From Cepaea nemoralis (taxonomy: Eukaryota; Mollusca; Gastropoda; Stylommatophora; Helicidae): DNA of 64,000 nucleotides. The notes beneath the pieces are model-generated. The model worked only from the letters and a program-made list of their open reading frames with translations, had not been told where the DNA came from and made no database searches. The stretch is from NCBI GenBank assembly GCA_014155875.1, contig JACEFZ010001343.1:186001-250000 (forward strand), in the 5' to 3' direction. Within the stretch, counting starts at the first letter, position 1, and each line of letters opens with the position of its first letter. Below, piece after piece: positions 24,866 through 36,984 of this stretch. The position numbers were made by a program, and so were the translations under genes.

Positions 24866-25640
24866 CAAATGTGCCCTTGTAATAGTTATTTAGGAATCAT
24901 TTTTAAAATATAGCATGTGGGGGGAAATGAAATAAGAGCTTATGGAAATTACTAGCAAAGATTACTCGGTTCCCTTTCAGTTGCCTGTCTTGTGCAGGAC
25001 TTTTCCCCCCTTAAGGTCTTTTGAAATTTCTACAATATGCCAGATATACTGCCACTGTTATTGCCACGTGTAAATTATCTATCACATCTTGCATCTATCT
25101 ATGCTATGGTCTTCCTCTTCTTTACCTCCTGGTGTACTATTCAGGCTGAAGTCTGAAGGTGTATGAAGGAGAAGAAGATATAGATGATACTAACTTTAAG
25201 ACTATCTGAAATTATAACAACGATACAATGATTTTATTCTTTAACACAAAACATGCACAAGAAATAAATTATTCCAGACAAACAGTAATCAATCCGGCTA
25301 AAGAAATCTGCTTAATCTCAAACTGTTGTAACACAAAAATGTACATAGTGGGAAATAAGAACAAATTGAAACAAAAAGTCTTAGAAAAATGTTCACCACA
25401 TGTAAGTGACAGGTCTGTATTAAGCTCTGTCAAGAAGCATGTCCTTTTCAAAAAACCACTCCGTTCAAAACTCGCTCCAATGTGTGAAACAAAACTCATA
25501 TCTCTTGCCATTTCTCAAACCATATACACCCTCGTGACCTCAAACCATATACACCCTCGTGTCCATGCTGTCTGCAATGTCCCGTGTCCTTCACTGCTTT
25601 AGGCAGGACATAATTCCCAGAATGCTGACAGTGTTAGCCT
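24866..25640. other. Unique sequence with one unrecognised frame
   Basis: A 124-codon plus-strand frame lies at 25,228-25,602, opposite an overlapping minus-strand frame. Neither resembles a known protein. No other feature is seen. Confidence 0.3.
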
Positions 25641-25770
25641 GGCTGTGATGTCTTACAGGTGATACTTGTGAAATACAGTGGTTGTGATGTCTTACAGGTG
25701 ATACTTGTGAAATACAGTGGTTGTGATGTCTTACAGGTGATACTTGTGAAATACAGTGGTTGCGATGTCA
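25640..25770. repeat. Three copies of a 41-bp unit
   Basis: Near-perfect units reading GTTGTGATGTCTTACAGG, TGATACTTGTGAAATACAGT. The near identity implies recent expansion. Confidence 0.9.
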
Positions 25771-26474
25771 GGTCTAAGTCAGATATGACTGAGTTACTGT
25801 ATAACAGTAGATGGTACTACCTGCTTTCTGTTAGTGCCGATTGTTGGGCAACACTCACCAAACCTGATATCCCACATTGTGCCGACGGCTCCAAGTGGAG
25901 GGGTGCAATTGGGAGGATACAAGCCTTATCCTAGTGCGAGGAAATGCAACCTAAAGACTAAATATCATGGCAGGGCAGACCAGGTTCTAAGCCTTGGTTG
26001 GCATCTGGTCTAGAATCAAAGCTCTGACAGGTGGACAGTTTGAGCATTGCTTTGTTGATCCAGCAGCTTGTCTTGTTCCAGACGTATTGGTATTACCTTC
26101 CCTCTGGAGTAAATTAGGCAGGCCAAGTAGGGATCATGCTGCATCGGCAACACATAATCTCTACAATGCCTAGGCTTTGTGTTATGAAGAGGTATAACTC
26201 CATCTCTGGCCTTCCCGCCTTGGCTTGTAGTTATTATGCCTTCTTTGTGTAGCACAATATAATAAACTATCGTCTGTCAAGACGGCAAAGTGTCAGCAAG
26301 GTTGCGATGCAAGATTACAATCGGCAGAATTGATCTATTTTCAGAATCTGAAAATGCACGGGCATGTTAGACTGATTGTTTATCTTATTAATGTGTAGTT
26401 ACAAACATTCTGTGCCAAACAATACTTCCTACTTTCAACACTGATAACTATATCCCAGGCAAGACATGATACGT

Positions 26475-28625
26475 CCAACAATGGCCACAACTAAACACTT
26501 TGGTTCTGACATTCTACACAATTACACACTTTGGTTCTGACATTCTACAGATTCAAACATTTTCCTTCTCTCATTCTACACAATCAAACACTTTGGTTCT
26601 TCCATTCTACACAACACTTTGGCTCTGACATTCTACACAACTAAACACTTTGGTTCTGCCATTCTACACAACTAAACACTTTGGTTCTGACATTCTACAG
26701 ATTCAAACACTTTCCTTCTCTCATTCTACACAATCAAACACTTTGGTTCTGCCATTCTACACAACTACACACTTTGGTTCTGCCATTCTACACAACTAAA
26801 CACTTTGGTTCTGACATTCTACACAACTAAACACCTTGGTTCTGACATTCTACACAATTAAACACTTTGGTTATGACATTCTACACAATTATACACCTTG
26901 GTTCTGACATTCTACACAATTACACACCTTGGTTCTGACATTCTACACAACTAAACACTTTGGTTCTGACATTCTACACAATTAAACACCTTGGTTCTGA
27001 CATTCTACACAATTACACACTTTGGTTCTGACATTCTACACAACTAAACACCTTGGTTCTGACATTCTACACAATTAAACACTTTGGTTCTGATATTCTA
27101 CACAATTACACACCTTGGTTCTGACATTCTACACAATTACACACCTTGGTTCTGACATTCTACACAACTAAACACTTTGGTTCTGACATTCTACACAATT
27201 AAACACCTTGGTTCTGACATTCTACACAATTACACACTTTGGTTCTGACATTCTACACAACTAAACACCTTGGTTCTGACATTCTACACAATTAAACACT
27301 TTGGTTCTGATATTCTACACAATTACACACCTTGGTTCTGACATTCTACACAATTACACACCTTGGTTCTGACATTCTACACAATTACACACCTTGGTTC
27401 TGACATTCTACACAACTAAACACTTTGGTTCTGACATTCTACACAATTAAACACCTTGGTTCTGACATTCTACACAATTACACACTTTGGTTCTGACATT
27501 CTACACAACTAAACACCTTGGTTCTGACATTCTACACAATTAAACACTTTGGTTCTGATATTCTACACAATTACACACCTTGGTTCTGACATTCTACACA
27601 ATTACACACCTTGGTTCTGACATTCTACACAATTACACACCTTGGTTCTGACATTCTACACAATCAAACACTTTGATTCTGACAGTCTACACAATTACAC
27701 ACCTTGGTTCTGACATTCAACACAAACACTTTGGTTCTGACATTCTACACAATTACACACCTTGGTTCTGACATTCTACACAATCAAACACTTTGGTTCT
27801 GACATTCTACACAACTAAACACCTTGGTTCTGACATTCTACACAACTAAACACCTTGGTTCTGACATTCTACACAATTACACACCTTAGTTCTGACATTC
27901 TACACAACTAAACACCTTGGTTCTGACATTCTACACAATTACACACCTTGGTTCTGACATTCTACACAACTAAACACCTTGGTTCTGACATTCTACACAA
28001 TTACACACCTTGGTTCTGACATTCTACACAACTAAACACCTTGGTTCTGACATTCTACACAACTAAACACCTTGGTTCTGACATTCTACACAATCAAACA
28101 CCTTGGTTCTGACATTCTACACAATTACACACCTTGGTTCTGACATTCTGCACAATTACACACCTTGGTTCTGACATTGTACACAACTAAACACCTTGGT
28201 TCTGACATTCTACACAACTAAACACCTTGGTTCTGACATTCTACACAATCAAACACCTTGGTTCTGACATTCTACACAATTACACACCTTGGTTCTGACA
28301 TTCTACACAACTAAACACCTTGGTTCTGACATTCTACACAACTAAACACCTTGGTTCTGACATTCTACACAACTAAACACCTTGGTTCTGACATTCTACA
28401 CAACTAAACACCTTGGTTCTGACATTCTACACAATTACACACCTTGGTTCTGACATTCTACACAACTAAACACTTTGGTTCTGACATTCTACACAACTAA
28501 ACACCTTGGTTCTGACATTCTACACAATTACTCACCTTGGTTCTGACATTCTACACAACTAAACACCTTGGTTCTGACATTCTACACAACTAAACACTTT
28601 GATTCTGACATTCTATACCCCAGAC
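26475..28625. repeat. 2.1-kb minisatellite of about 31-bp units
   Basis: About 68 contiguous units built on CTTGGTTCTGACATTCTACA plus an ACAATTACACAC or ACAACTAAACAC variant end. Variants of the two ends and of TTTGG/CTTGG are arranged in longer higher-order patterns (the block at about 26,940-27,160 recurs nearly verbatim at about 27,160-27,420 and again after it). Confidence 0.96.
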
Positions 28626-28829
28626 AACACATGACACTTTGAACAATGGCCACAACTAAACACTTTGTTTCTGACAATCTACACCAAGAAACTCAATATG
28701 CATTCATTAGTTGCTCCAAACATCAAACATTTTGCCAAGAAAAATGAGAGTATAGTGGTCAAGCATGTGTGGTGATTTCCTGGGCACACAGTTGTACACG
28801 GTGCAACTTCAATGTGTTTAAATATTAGT

Positions 28830-29095
28830 CAGTGAGTACTGGCCCCTTTAACACACCTTCAGGCAATTGGGCATAAGGTGCTAGACCCATATTTGTAAAG
28901 ACCCATCAGAACTGGGTGAGTCATGTGGCCAGTATCTCACCAGCCGCCTTAACTTCCCAAAACATTCCTTGGAAGCCATTTTAGGCTGGGTAAACCTGGC
29001 AGGCCAGGTAAATCTTCAGAATCTGCCCAAGCGCAGATCAATCCCACGCCCACCAGGCCAGCAAGGGAGCGTGCAGCCACTGGGTCACCCTATTA
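28830..29095 (-). repeat. SINE family B copy
   Basis: Minus-strand element. Its tRNA-like head is near 29,030-29,080 (B-box-like GGGATTGATCTGC read on the minus strand) and its body shares the GCCATTTTAGGCTGGG and paired CCAGCC blocks with other B copies. The 3' end resembles CATAAGGTGCTAGACCC. Confidence 0.55.
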
Positions 29096-29104
29096 ATATT
29101 AGAA

Positions 29105-29700
29105 TTTCCATCCATCCATCAAGTGCCATGCCGGTAAGCGTAGGCGGTCATGTTTCGCCATTTCACTCGATCACCAGAGTCGTGGATTAGCTCAGTGTTC
29201 TTGTCTCGACCATGCCACATGGTCAAACCATCCAGGTATTTACTTCTGTCTTCCCCAAGTTCTCTTCCCCTCCATCTTGCCAGTTGTCACCAAGTTCTAA
29301 AATTTATTTCTTCTCGTAACATGACCAAAAAATTGTGACTGTCTACGTCTAATTTCTCTAATTAGTTTACGATTTTCATTTGTTTCTTGTAGGACTTGGT
29401 CGTTGTTTTTCTGTCTGTCCATGGTATTCTCTGCATTCTCCTCAGAAATCACATTTCCACAGCCATCAGATGATTTTCAGCTTGACTGTTTATTGTCCAT
29501 GCTTCACATCCATACAAAAGTACAGGCTCTATGCAGCACCTCAATGCTCTTTTTCTCATTGCAAATAACATTTTTTTTATTGGTCAGTATGTTTTTCATC
29601 TTGCAAAAGGCTACTTTCGCCATGACAATTCTTGTTCTAATAGCTTCAAAGCATCCCCCATCAGACGTTATGACTGTTCCGAGATAACTGTATTAGAGTC
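29105..29700 (-). pseudogene. RTE-like LINE ORF2 C-terminus with (GATG)n tail
   Basis: Reading antisense with several frameshifts gives YGCEAWTINSQAENHLMAVE, then MWFLRRMQRIPW, then KYLDGLTMWHGRDKNTELIH. These are the thumb and C-terminal regions of RTE/CR1-type LINE reverse transcriptases (family pattern CEAWT..., LRRM..I.W). A run of ATGG units forms the 3' tail. The same family lies inside the mariner at 58.7 kb. Confidence 0.85.
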
Positions 29701-29789
29701 TATATATAGTTATTCGCCAATTTTTTCCAAGCTGTGCTCAAGCTGCAGCAAAAGTATGATGCAACTACCACTTATTCTAGTCAACTGTT

Positions 29790-29860
29790 GATGAAAAATA
29801 TACCACAGCAGTTCAGATGCTCCAAAAATATACCATAGCAGTTCAGATGCTCTAAAAGTG
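29790..29860. repeat. Short tandem duplication of 33 bp
   Basis: Two copies of AAATATACCACAGCAGTTCA-like sequence followed by GATGCTC. Confidence 0.8.
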
Positions 29861-30164
29861 TTGGTTCCTATCAAGTTCTGAAGCATATGCTGCACATGCC
29901 ATATGCTCTCCCAGCATGCACTGCTCAGCCACATGCTCTACCATATCTATCTCCCAGACATATGAGTACCAGGCAGCAGCATGCTGGCCTGGCAGTCCGA
30001 TGATCACGAAATTGAATCCCCTTCTTGGTGGGCATTTTGTTTTCCGTTACCCTAAGTTTCCAGGTCCAGCCAAACTAACAATGGATACCAGAAAATTAGC
30101 CGAGAAATAAAGCCAACCAGTGTTACACTGACCACATGACCCAATGAATGTCATTCTGTTCACA

Positions 30165-30365
30165 AGTTGAGTTGAGTTAAGAATCAACATCACTGCACTC
30201 AGGACATTCCCATAAGTGCTCCGTCCCCTCATTCAACAGCCAGTGAAGAGCCACACTACTAATCGTTCCCACCGCTATCTGATTAAAAGTTCTCCTGGTC
30301 TTCCCTCTCAGTTTTGAGATTCTTCCAGAACCCCTGCCGATCCCCCGCAGTCTGTTCACAAACAT
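30165..30365 (-). pseudogene. I/Nimb-like LINE C-terminus with a GTTGA-type tail
   Basis: Minus-strand frame reads QIAVGTISSVALHWLLNEG, then TEHLWECPECSDVDS and a stop, then an ACTCA tail. Same domain as 53,311-54,348 but with a different tail unit. Confidence 0.75.
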
Positions 30366-30959
30366 GGCGCTAGCACCATGAACCCAATATGTCTCATGGT
30401 GTGAAAATGGGGTCCTTTATTTTATATGTTTATATGAGTAGCACATGGGGTTTTGTGATTTGACAATGTCAGCTTGGTCATTCCGGTACTTTGACGTCTT
30501 GACAGATGATAGTTTGTGACACTGTGCTTAAAAAAAAAAAAAGCATAATAACTACAACCCATGAGGGTGGCGCATATGACTGGATAGACCAATTCATGAG
30601 GTGATGTTTGTCCACAATGGACGCAAGTGAACACATGGTCATTTCCACCATCATGCACCATCTGACGTTCTCACACGCTCAGTATGTGACCTGTTTGCAA
30701 TCATTTTCTCTTTTGTCTTTATTCCATTTCTGATCTTTGCTCTCCATGCAACGCCGATTAGCATTGGTCATTAGTTATATGCTAATTTGTACAGAGTTTT
30801 GGTTTAATAAACAACAACCTGTTATGCTGTGGTCCCATAAAGACCTGCGAAGGCAGACATATGTGCATCGGACTCTGAGGACCACTGCCTAGATGAAACA
30901 ACGCAACACAATTCCCTATTTTATACTGATATGTTGTGAATCTGACCCCAGAGCTTATG

Positions 30960-31290
30960 CTCTTAAAGTAAAGAAAAAGTAAACATCCCATAAAGAAAAA
31001 GTAAATGTCCCATAAAGAAAAAGTAAAGGTCCCATAAAGAAAAAGTAAAGGTTACATAAAGAAAAAGTAAGGGTCCCGTGAAGAAAAAGTAAAGGTCCCA
31101 TAAAGAAAAAAAATAAAGGTCCCATAAAGAAAAAGTAAAGGTCCCATAAAGAAAACAAAATAAAGATCCCATGAAGAAAAAGTAAAAGGTCACATGAAGA
31201 AAAAGTAAAGGTACCATAAAGAAAAAGTAAGGGTCCCATGAAGAAAAAGGTCCTAAAAGAAAAAGTAAAAGTCCCTGTTACACATGTACA
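30960..31290. repeat. Minisatellite of 22-bp units
   Basis: About 14 copies of GTAAAGGTCCCATAAAGAAA plus AA. The phenylalanine/leucine-rich antisense frames over it (30,955-31,296) are artefacts of the repeat. Confidence 0.93.
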
Positions 31291-31309
31291 ATCCACTGGG
31301 CTTATGGAG

Positions 31310-31525
31310 GCGGACCCATGATTTTATAGACGAAAAAGCACTAAGTGGGTCACGTGGTCAGCATCACACTGAAAGCCTGTACTTCCCGATAAATTTCCGG
31401 ATACCCATTTTAGCCTGTATCGACTCGTAAGTGGATGTCAACTTTAAAAAAAATTTCTCAACCACTCTGTGGATTAAACCCAAAATCACCGGTACAGCAA
31501 GCAAATGTCTAAACCACCCCGCTAC
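31310..31525 (-). repeat. SINE family B copy with the best-kept tRNA-like head
   Basis: Read on the minus strand it opens with GTAGCGGGGTGGTTTAGAC (A-box-like) and GGGTTTAATCCAC (B-box-like), as in a Pol III tRNA-derived head. The body then holds AAAATGGGTATCC and GGGAAGTACAGGC. Other B copies: 13.7, 28.9, 35.4, 46.1 and 57.8 kb. Confidence 0.75.
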
Positions 31526-31889
31526 TATGGCTTCCTAAATTTATGTTTCGGTGGGTACAAAACCGGTTATAAAATAAATGTGTATATACACAGAATATGA
31601 TAACAAACAGGATTATTAGAACAAACAGGAGATCAAACATTTCCCATATATTAAAGAGTTTATGTTAGAGAATTCAACATCAAAACAAAATTTCCAACAA
31701 TCTGGATATAATGCAAAGAAAAATGTTTCAAGTAACAAACGTATAAATGAAGAAGTGAAAATAAATTTCCTGACTCAAAGCGATGCACTGACAAGCTGAT
31801 TTGTCTTTATCATGCATCCTGATCTATAACTTGGTCCCTCTCCATTCATATTTGGACCAAACAAAGAGTACACACTATAGACAAACAAA

Positions 31890-32280
31890 CAAAGTAGCTC
31901 TACAGAGATACATGCGCCTTGTCAACCAGCTGGTTGCTTTAACACAGAGAAACAGCCAAATCTTGTCTTCTATTCTCTTTCTTGTCTGTCTGAACACTAA
32001 TATTTTAATGAAGAAAACAAAACAAAAACAAAGTAGCTCTACCTATAAACATTTGCCTTGTCAATCAGCTGGTTGCTTCAACACAAAGAAAGTCCAATCT
32101 AGTCTTTTATTATCTTCTTTTCCGAACACTAATATTTCAATCAAGAAAAATAAAATAAAAGTAGCTTTACATATAAACATCTGCCTTGTTAAACAGCTAA
32201 TTGTTTAAACACATTCAAACAGTCAAATCTTGACATCTATTCTCTTCTTATCTGTCTGAGTACTAATATTTCAATGGAGG
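31890..32280. repeat. Three tandem copies of a unit of about 130 bp
   Basis: Each has CCTTGTCAACCAGCTGGTTG, a TCTTCTATTCTCTT block and ACTAATATTTCAAT. The copies are clearly diverged (perhaps 15-25% by eye), so this is an old expansion. Confidence 0.85.
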
Positions 32281-32509
32281 GGGAGAAAACAAACAAATCT
32301 TTGGTGACTTTCCTGTATGTGTTCATAATTTGAGCTCTTTCAAACATGAGCATTTTTGTGCCACAGTGAGCCCAACATGGCTGCTGAAACTGTTTCTGTT
32401 TACCCTCCAGTCATCTCTGGAAAAAACTGGTTCTTGAGTTGCCTTGTTGGCTCTTGAAGTCATATCCTCGTGCTGGGAAAGAGATTTAAACAACATAAGT
32501 TCAAATATT

Positions 32510-32573
32510 CAGTCAGTCAGTCAGTCAGTCAGTCAGTCAGTCAGTCAGTCAGTCAGTCAGTGAGTGAGTGAGT

Positions 32574-32660
<87 letters not shown>
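32510..32660. repeat. Compound microsatellite (CAGT)n-(GAGT)n-(GA)n
   Basis: About 60 bp of CAGT units, then GAGT, then about 80 bp of pure GA. The Arg-Glu frame over it is not a gene. Confidence 0.98.
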
Positions 32661-32661
<1 letters not shown>

Positions 32662-32869
32662 AAAAGAGAAAGAAGCAATCATGAGAAATAGAAAAAGAGC
32701 AGGGAAACAAAGGAGTGGATGGAAGGAGACATGTGTGAATGTACAGACAGATATAAGGCTTTTGTGTCGGGTGGGTAAATGAATGACTGTTTGTTAGTCA
32801 GGCAGCATACATGTGCGCGTGCTCATATGCACAACCATGAATGCCCAATTACATGTTTTTAATGTACAA

Positions 32870-33300
32870 ATCTTCTTCTTCTTCAGTGTTCAGAGCCATT
32901 GAGGTTCTTTGCTGCAGATACAATCTGTCTCCATTCGTCTCTCTGGTTGACCTTCTCTTGCCAGTCGTTGATTCCAAGTGCTTGTAGGTCTGTATATATA
33001 TTATCTCTCCACCGTCTTCTTGGTCTACCTCGGGGTCTACGGTCATTTATTTCCTTAGTATAAGCGAGTTTTGTTTCCCTATTGTCTTCCATTCTTTCTA
33101 TATGCCCCAGCCATTGTAGTCTATTAGCCTTCATGATACCAGTGATTAGCGGGGACTTAAACAGATCATAAATGTCTTTGTTACTTCTTCTTTTCCACTC
33201 TCCACTTTGTGTATCCCTAATGGGTCCAAAGATGCGTCTTAAAACTTTGTTCTCAAAGGTTTGTAACAAGGCTTCGTCTCCTTTTGTAATGTACAAATGA
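32870..33300 (-). pseudogene. RTE-like LINE ORF2 C-terminus with (GAA)n tail
   Basis: A 137-codon open frame (33,296-32,883). It contains FENKVLRRIFGPIRDTQSGE, then LQWLGHIERMEDNRETK, then RPRGRPRRRWRDNIYTDLQ, ending DEWRQIVSAAKNLNGSEH and a stop. This is the standard C-terminal region of RTE/CR1-type LINE polymerases. GAA repeats follow the stop as a 3' tail. The frame is open but 5' truncated. Confidence 0.9.
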
Positions 33301-33329
33301 GTATACTAATTATTATGTTTGGACAAAAG

Positions 33330-33600
33330 CATATAGTTGGTGTGTCTTCATTTTCTCTTCTTGTAATCAAAGATGTATTTCCAGTCTGATGGTATTTCTT
33401 TACTCTGCCGGAAGCTGCTAAATAATTTGTAGAGTAATTTAGCTAAAATATTTTGTATTGACTTTAATAGCTTCTACTGGGATACCATCTGGACCAGTAG
33501 TTTTCTCATCTGTCAGGAGTTTGATAGCTTTAACAAGTTCTTCTTTAGACGGATTCTCACAATTGATATCCAGCTCCACTTCTGCAGGTTGGATATATTA
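33330..33600 (-). pseudogene. RTE-like LINE reverse transcriptase N-terminal fragment
   Basis: Antisense translation reads PSKEELVKAIKLLTDEKTTG followed by PDGIPVEAIK. This is the first conserved RT block (GKAPGPDGI in most families). Interrupted by stops downstream. It is upstream, in element orientation, of 32,870-33,300; the RT core between the two is missing, so both may be remnants of one internally deleted LINE. Confidence 0.8.
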
Positions 33601-33639
33601 GGGGTTGGGGGTGATTGGTGAAGGGGGGATAAAACAAAG

Positions 33640-33684
33640 AAAGGGGTGGGGTGGGGGGGGGGGGGGTGTCTGTTTGCATGTACA

Positions 33685-33717
<33 letters not shown>

Positions 33718-33815
33718 TAGAGACAGACAGACAGACAGACAGACAGGCAGGCAAGCAGGCAGGCAGGCAGACAGACAGACAAAAATGGGGGGGGGGGGGG
33801 GGGGGGGAAAGGAAG
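33640..33815. repeat. Poly-G and GA/GACA/GGCA microsatellites
   Basis: A G run near 33,650, then GA repeats, GACA and GGCA repeats, then a G run of about 20 near 33,787. Overlapping frames are artefacts. The G runs may be assembly-sensitive. Confidence 0.95.
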
Positions 33816-35073
33816 AGAATAATATATTCAATACTGAACATTTTCTGGCACACAAAATATAAGAAAAGGTGGAGGGTTACCTGGATGAAACATCTTTTGT
33901 TTCTAATGTAATTATGCACAGTTTTATCAATTACAATATGCACAAATAGGATACCAATAACACAGTATGTGAACTAAAACCTAGTCTTTGCATCATAAAA
34001 AAAAACAACAACTCATGTTGCTAATTCTCCATGTTGGACTTTATACAACTGGATCAGATGCTTGGTTTCATTATCAAAAGTTGTTCGCTGCCGGCATACA
34101 ATTCACATGGAAGGGGTCAACTCCTTTCCACATGTCAAAGTCTAGCACCAGTCACGCCTCTCATGACACATGCTCATTTTGCTGCAGCACATCAGGTAGC
34201 CGAAGCATTTCACCCCAGAATCTAAAACCACTGCAATACATCACATCTCATGTAAGATTACTGTATTCAGCAGTGTATCTGTTTTCTGGGAACCACAATT
34301 ACACAATTTTGTAATGCTGTTGCAAATGTTGTTAACATAGCCAGTGTTAAAAATATAATCGGGAAGTCCATCGGGATTTTGTTATGACAGTAGTTTGAAC
34401 AGCACTGAAGCAAATTCATATTCCCACTAGGTGCAGGCGATCACAGCTTACTTCCTGTCATGCCCGACAAGTATGTTGCAATTTGCATCATTTTCATTTT
34501 TCAAGTGATATTCAATGTTGAAACCTTTGCATAATGCACCACTTATGTTGACATCGCCAACAAAGCATAGACTTGAAGTCTCAATTTATGTCAGTCATAC
34601 ATCTTGACTGATTGTTAAAACTGCAAGCTCACACTTTATTGTAAACAACCGGAACCATTTATAACGGTCTTATCTGCATCATCTGCATGGCTAATGATGG
34701 CCAAACGTTTCATGAATAACCAAAAATTGACTAGTGTGGTGCATGGCAAGTTGGTTACTTCTTGAAATGATTATTATCTTGGCTTTACATCTTCAACCAG
34801 CCTGTTTATTCATGGTATGCACTCTAAGTCTAAGTTGTTATCAAAGAAAAAGTCAACTTAAGTGAAAGCAGACAATAAGACATCTATCATCATCATCATC
34901 ATCATCTTCCACTTCTGCCGTCAATCAGAATTATAAAGAACAAACATCTCCCTGAGCAATATGTTTATAAACAAAATGCTAAACAATAATGACAAAAACG
35001 TGATGAGATTATATAACTACATAATGCCAACCATCTATAAAACTATATAACACAAGCATCTTACTGTAAATGA
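33816..35073 (-). other. Possible 3' UTR and downstream flank of the acyltransferase gene
   Basis: No reading frame with similarity. On the minus strand AATAAA signals occur near 34,642 and 34,807, either of which could end the transcript. A short ATC microsatellite lies at about 34,885-34,905. Confidence 0.35.
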
Positions 35074-35193
35074 TCAGTCTAAGTGCACTCCATTGGCCAC
35101 AGGTTTCGACTTCTTCACAGCACGAAGAGCATGGGCCACAGCTATCGCAAGTAAACAGCTCACATGTCCAATAAAATACACTGACCAGTACAC
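35074..35193 (-). CDS. LPCAT3: LPCAT3-like exon 9 of those seen (last coding exon)
   Basis: 39 codons plus TGA. Acceptor ...TTTTGTTTGAAG before GTGTAC, phase 0. It reads VYWSVYFIGHVSCLLAIAVA, then HALRAVKKSKP and so on, aligned with the final transmembrane helix of the family (VYKSIYFLGH in the human protein). The tail is hydrophilic and basic but does not end in the KKxx-type ER signal of vertebrate LPCAT3. Confidence 0.85.
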   Translation of the reverse strand: MYWSVYFIGHVSCLLAIAVAHALRAVKKSKPVANGVHLD

Positions 35194-35319
35194 CTTCAAA
35201 CAAAAGAACTGCTCGTTAGCTGACATTTCATCAACATTAATCTCTTTATCAATAGCATTTATTATCTTCATTATCATCAAAGGGCAAATTAGAGAATTGT
35301 CTAATGTAAGAAGTAGGAA

Positions 35320-35515
35320 CTGCAATAGCGTAGTGACCAGGAACTCGCCTGACTATACGGTCGTCATGGGTTCAATCTGCAGCTGGGCGGATTCAGATTT
35401 TAAAAACTGACCCAACCCGGGCTCCCAGGCTAACCAAGCCTGAAGTGGTACCAAGAATGTCTTAGAATAAAATGGCGCCCGGTGTGATACTGACATGACA
35501 CACTAAGTGCTGACT
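35320..35515 (+). repeat. SINE family B copy in plus orientation
   Basis: Starts with a tRNA-like head (GCAATAGCGTAGTGACC, then ATGGGTTCAATCTGCAG as B box), followed by the paired CCCGGGCTCCCAGGC and CAAGCCTG blocks and an ACACACTAAGTGCTGA end. It lies just upstream, in gene orientation, of the last exon. Confidence 0.65.
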
Positions 35516-35649
35516 GGTTGTCACGAAACACACTACTTTGTGATCTGTTGAATAAGGAACATGCATCACTCAATCTCTAACGTTGCATAAAATGATATAA
35601 AACTCAATTTGTATATATCCGTAACATTTTATTACTGATAAAGCTCTTG

Positions 35650-35846
35650 TATGAGTTGGTGTGAGTGAATGATAAACCCGATAGTTATCTATCTCTTATG
35701 GTGGAGGAGAAAGAGGTGTTGCGATAGTTGATTTCTGCCTTAAAACTTCACTTTTAAGGCAGAAATCATCTATCTGGACACCTATTTCTCCTACACCATA
35801 AAGAGAGATAACTATCGGTTTTAACACTCCCTCACACCAACATATG
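35650..35846. mobile_element. Fold-back element with two arms of about 95 bp
   Basis: The left arm (35,651-35,744) and the inverted right arm (35,752-35,846) pair almost throughout around a loop of about 6 bp. The inner part is AGTGATTTCTGCCTTAAAA-like, the outer part GTTGGTGTGAG. This has the form of a MITE or fold-back transposon. I cannot find a convincing target duplication. Confidence 0.8.
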
Positions 35847-36019
35847 TCTCAAGGCACTTATCCAGGAGATTTGTCAGCAAAAGGGAACCATACTTCATCT
35901 TGACACACTGGTCTATAAAAATATGAGTTTAGCACCTTATGCCTAATGCACCTTATGTCCCATTATGACAAGATCTTATCTTACTGCAAGAATCTGTGTG
36001 CATCATCAGGCTTGTGGCT

Positions 36020-36236
36020 GAGCCAGTTGTGAAATGGTCAAGCCTTCTACCTTATGCTCTAAAGGATGAGGGTTAATTTTTGGACTGGATCATTCAGACC
36101 ATGAGTGTGATATTTCCGAAGACCCCTGGGGGTCACTGCTGGAGTTACAGAGTTCGTGCTCTGTGCAGACAGAGACTGAGTAAGATGGAGCAAAACCTGG
36201 TACTATGAAGTCAACCTTTGCCTTTAATCTGTTGCC
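36020..36236 (+). repeat. SINE family A copy
   Basis: Body blocks CTGGGGGTCACTGCTGGAGT, then TACAGAGTTCGTGCT, then AAAACCTGGTACTATGAAGT. The tRNA-like head is diverged. Confidence 0.65.
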
Positions 36237-36409
36237 TTAGGTATTTGTACCTGTCTTCCCAGCTCTTACTGTTCTCAGGCAGCAGGTTCGAATCTCTCTC
36301 TGGCCAGCAGATCTTTTACTGTAAACAAAGCTCTTGGGGTCAATGGGTCATGCAAGTCCCTCTACAACTACAAAGAAGAGACACAGTAATCTATTTCACT
36401 CTAGAGTTT

Positions 36410-36630
36410 AGGGACCTCTGTGGCCAAGTGGTTACACCGCCTGTCTCACACTCTCAAGGTTATGGGTTTGATTCCAGACTATATCCTTCAGTTTGGAAGT
36501 GTAATTTTCTCAGACTCCTGGGGGTCGTCGCTGGAGCTACAGAGTTCATGCTTAGTGCAACACTTTTTGCGGAAAGAGACTGAGCCATATAGGGTAAAAC
36601 CCGGTGCAATTAAGTCGATCCTCTTGTCTT
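36410..36630 (+). repeat. SINE family A copy with intact tRNA-like head
   Basis: Opens with CTCTGTGGCCAAGTGGTTAC (A box) and TTATGGGTTTGATTCCAG (B box), the pattern of Leu/Ser-type tRNA heads. The body has CTGGGGGTCGTCGCTGGAGC and ends TAAAACCCGGTGCAATTAAG. Other copies: 12.1, 36.1, 45.5 and 58.2 kb. Confidence 0.8.
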
Positions 36631-36639
36631 ATACAAATT

Positions 36640-36880
36640 TTTTAAGTTTAAAGGACACAAACGGTTTTTTTTCCGCATATCCTTTACAGGACATTGCTGT
36701 CAACACCAGCATTTTACCGCTTTGTTGATTTCTTGGCAAGATTACGCTCAGTAGTTTGCATTGTTTTCTGAGTGGCTGGCTCACATAACCAGCAAGTCAC
36801 CAACGCGATGAGAACCGCTACCAATTCTCATGCACTGCTTTACCCTACGTGGATAAACATGATTACGGAGAAAGTCGTTT
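36640..36880 (-). repeat. SINE family C copy with RTE-like core
   Basis: Minus strand: CAGAAAACAATGCAAACTAC, TCTTGCCAAGAAATCA, AATGCTGGTGTTGAC, then ATGTCCTGTAAAGGATATGC. The core resembles the 3' region shared by RTE/BovB LINEs and their SINEs. Confidence 0.65.
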
Positions 36881-36984
36881 AACCCCTAGGCCAGGGCATT
36901 CTTATAATTTCACTGTAATTTCATACTTCTTGAACACAATTCTTCTTCTTTATCTTCATCATCGTCGTGTTCCACTTCCTCCTT

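Noticed and set aside
32576..33911. Arg-Glu, Gly and Cys/Leu-rich frames
   Set aside because: Translations of GA, GACA and poly-G microsatellites.
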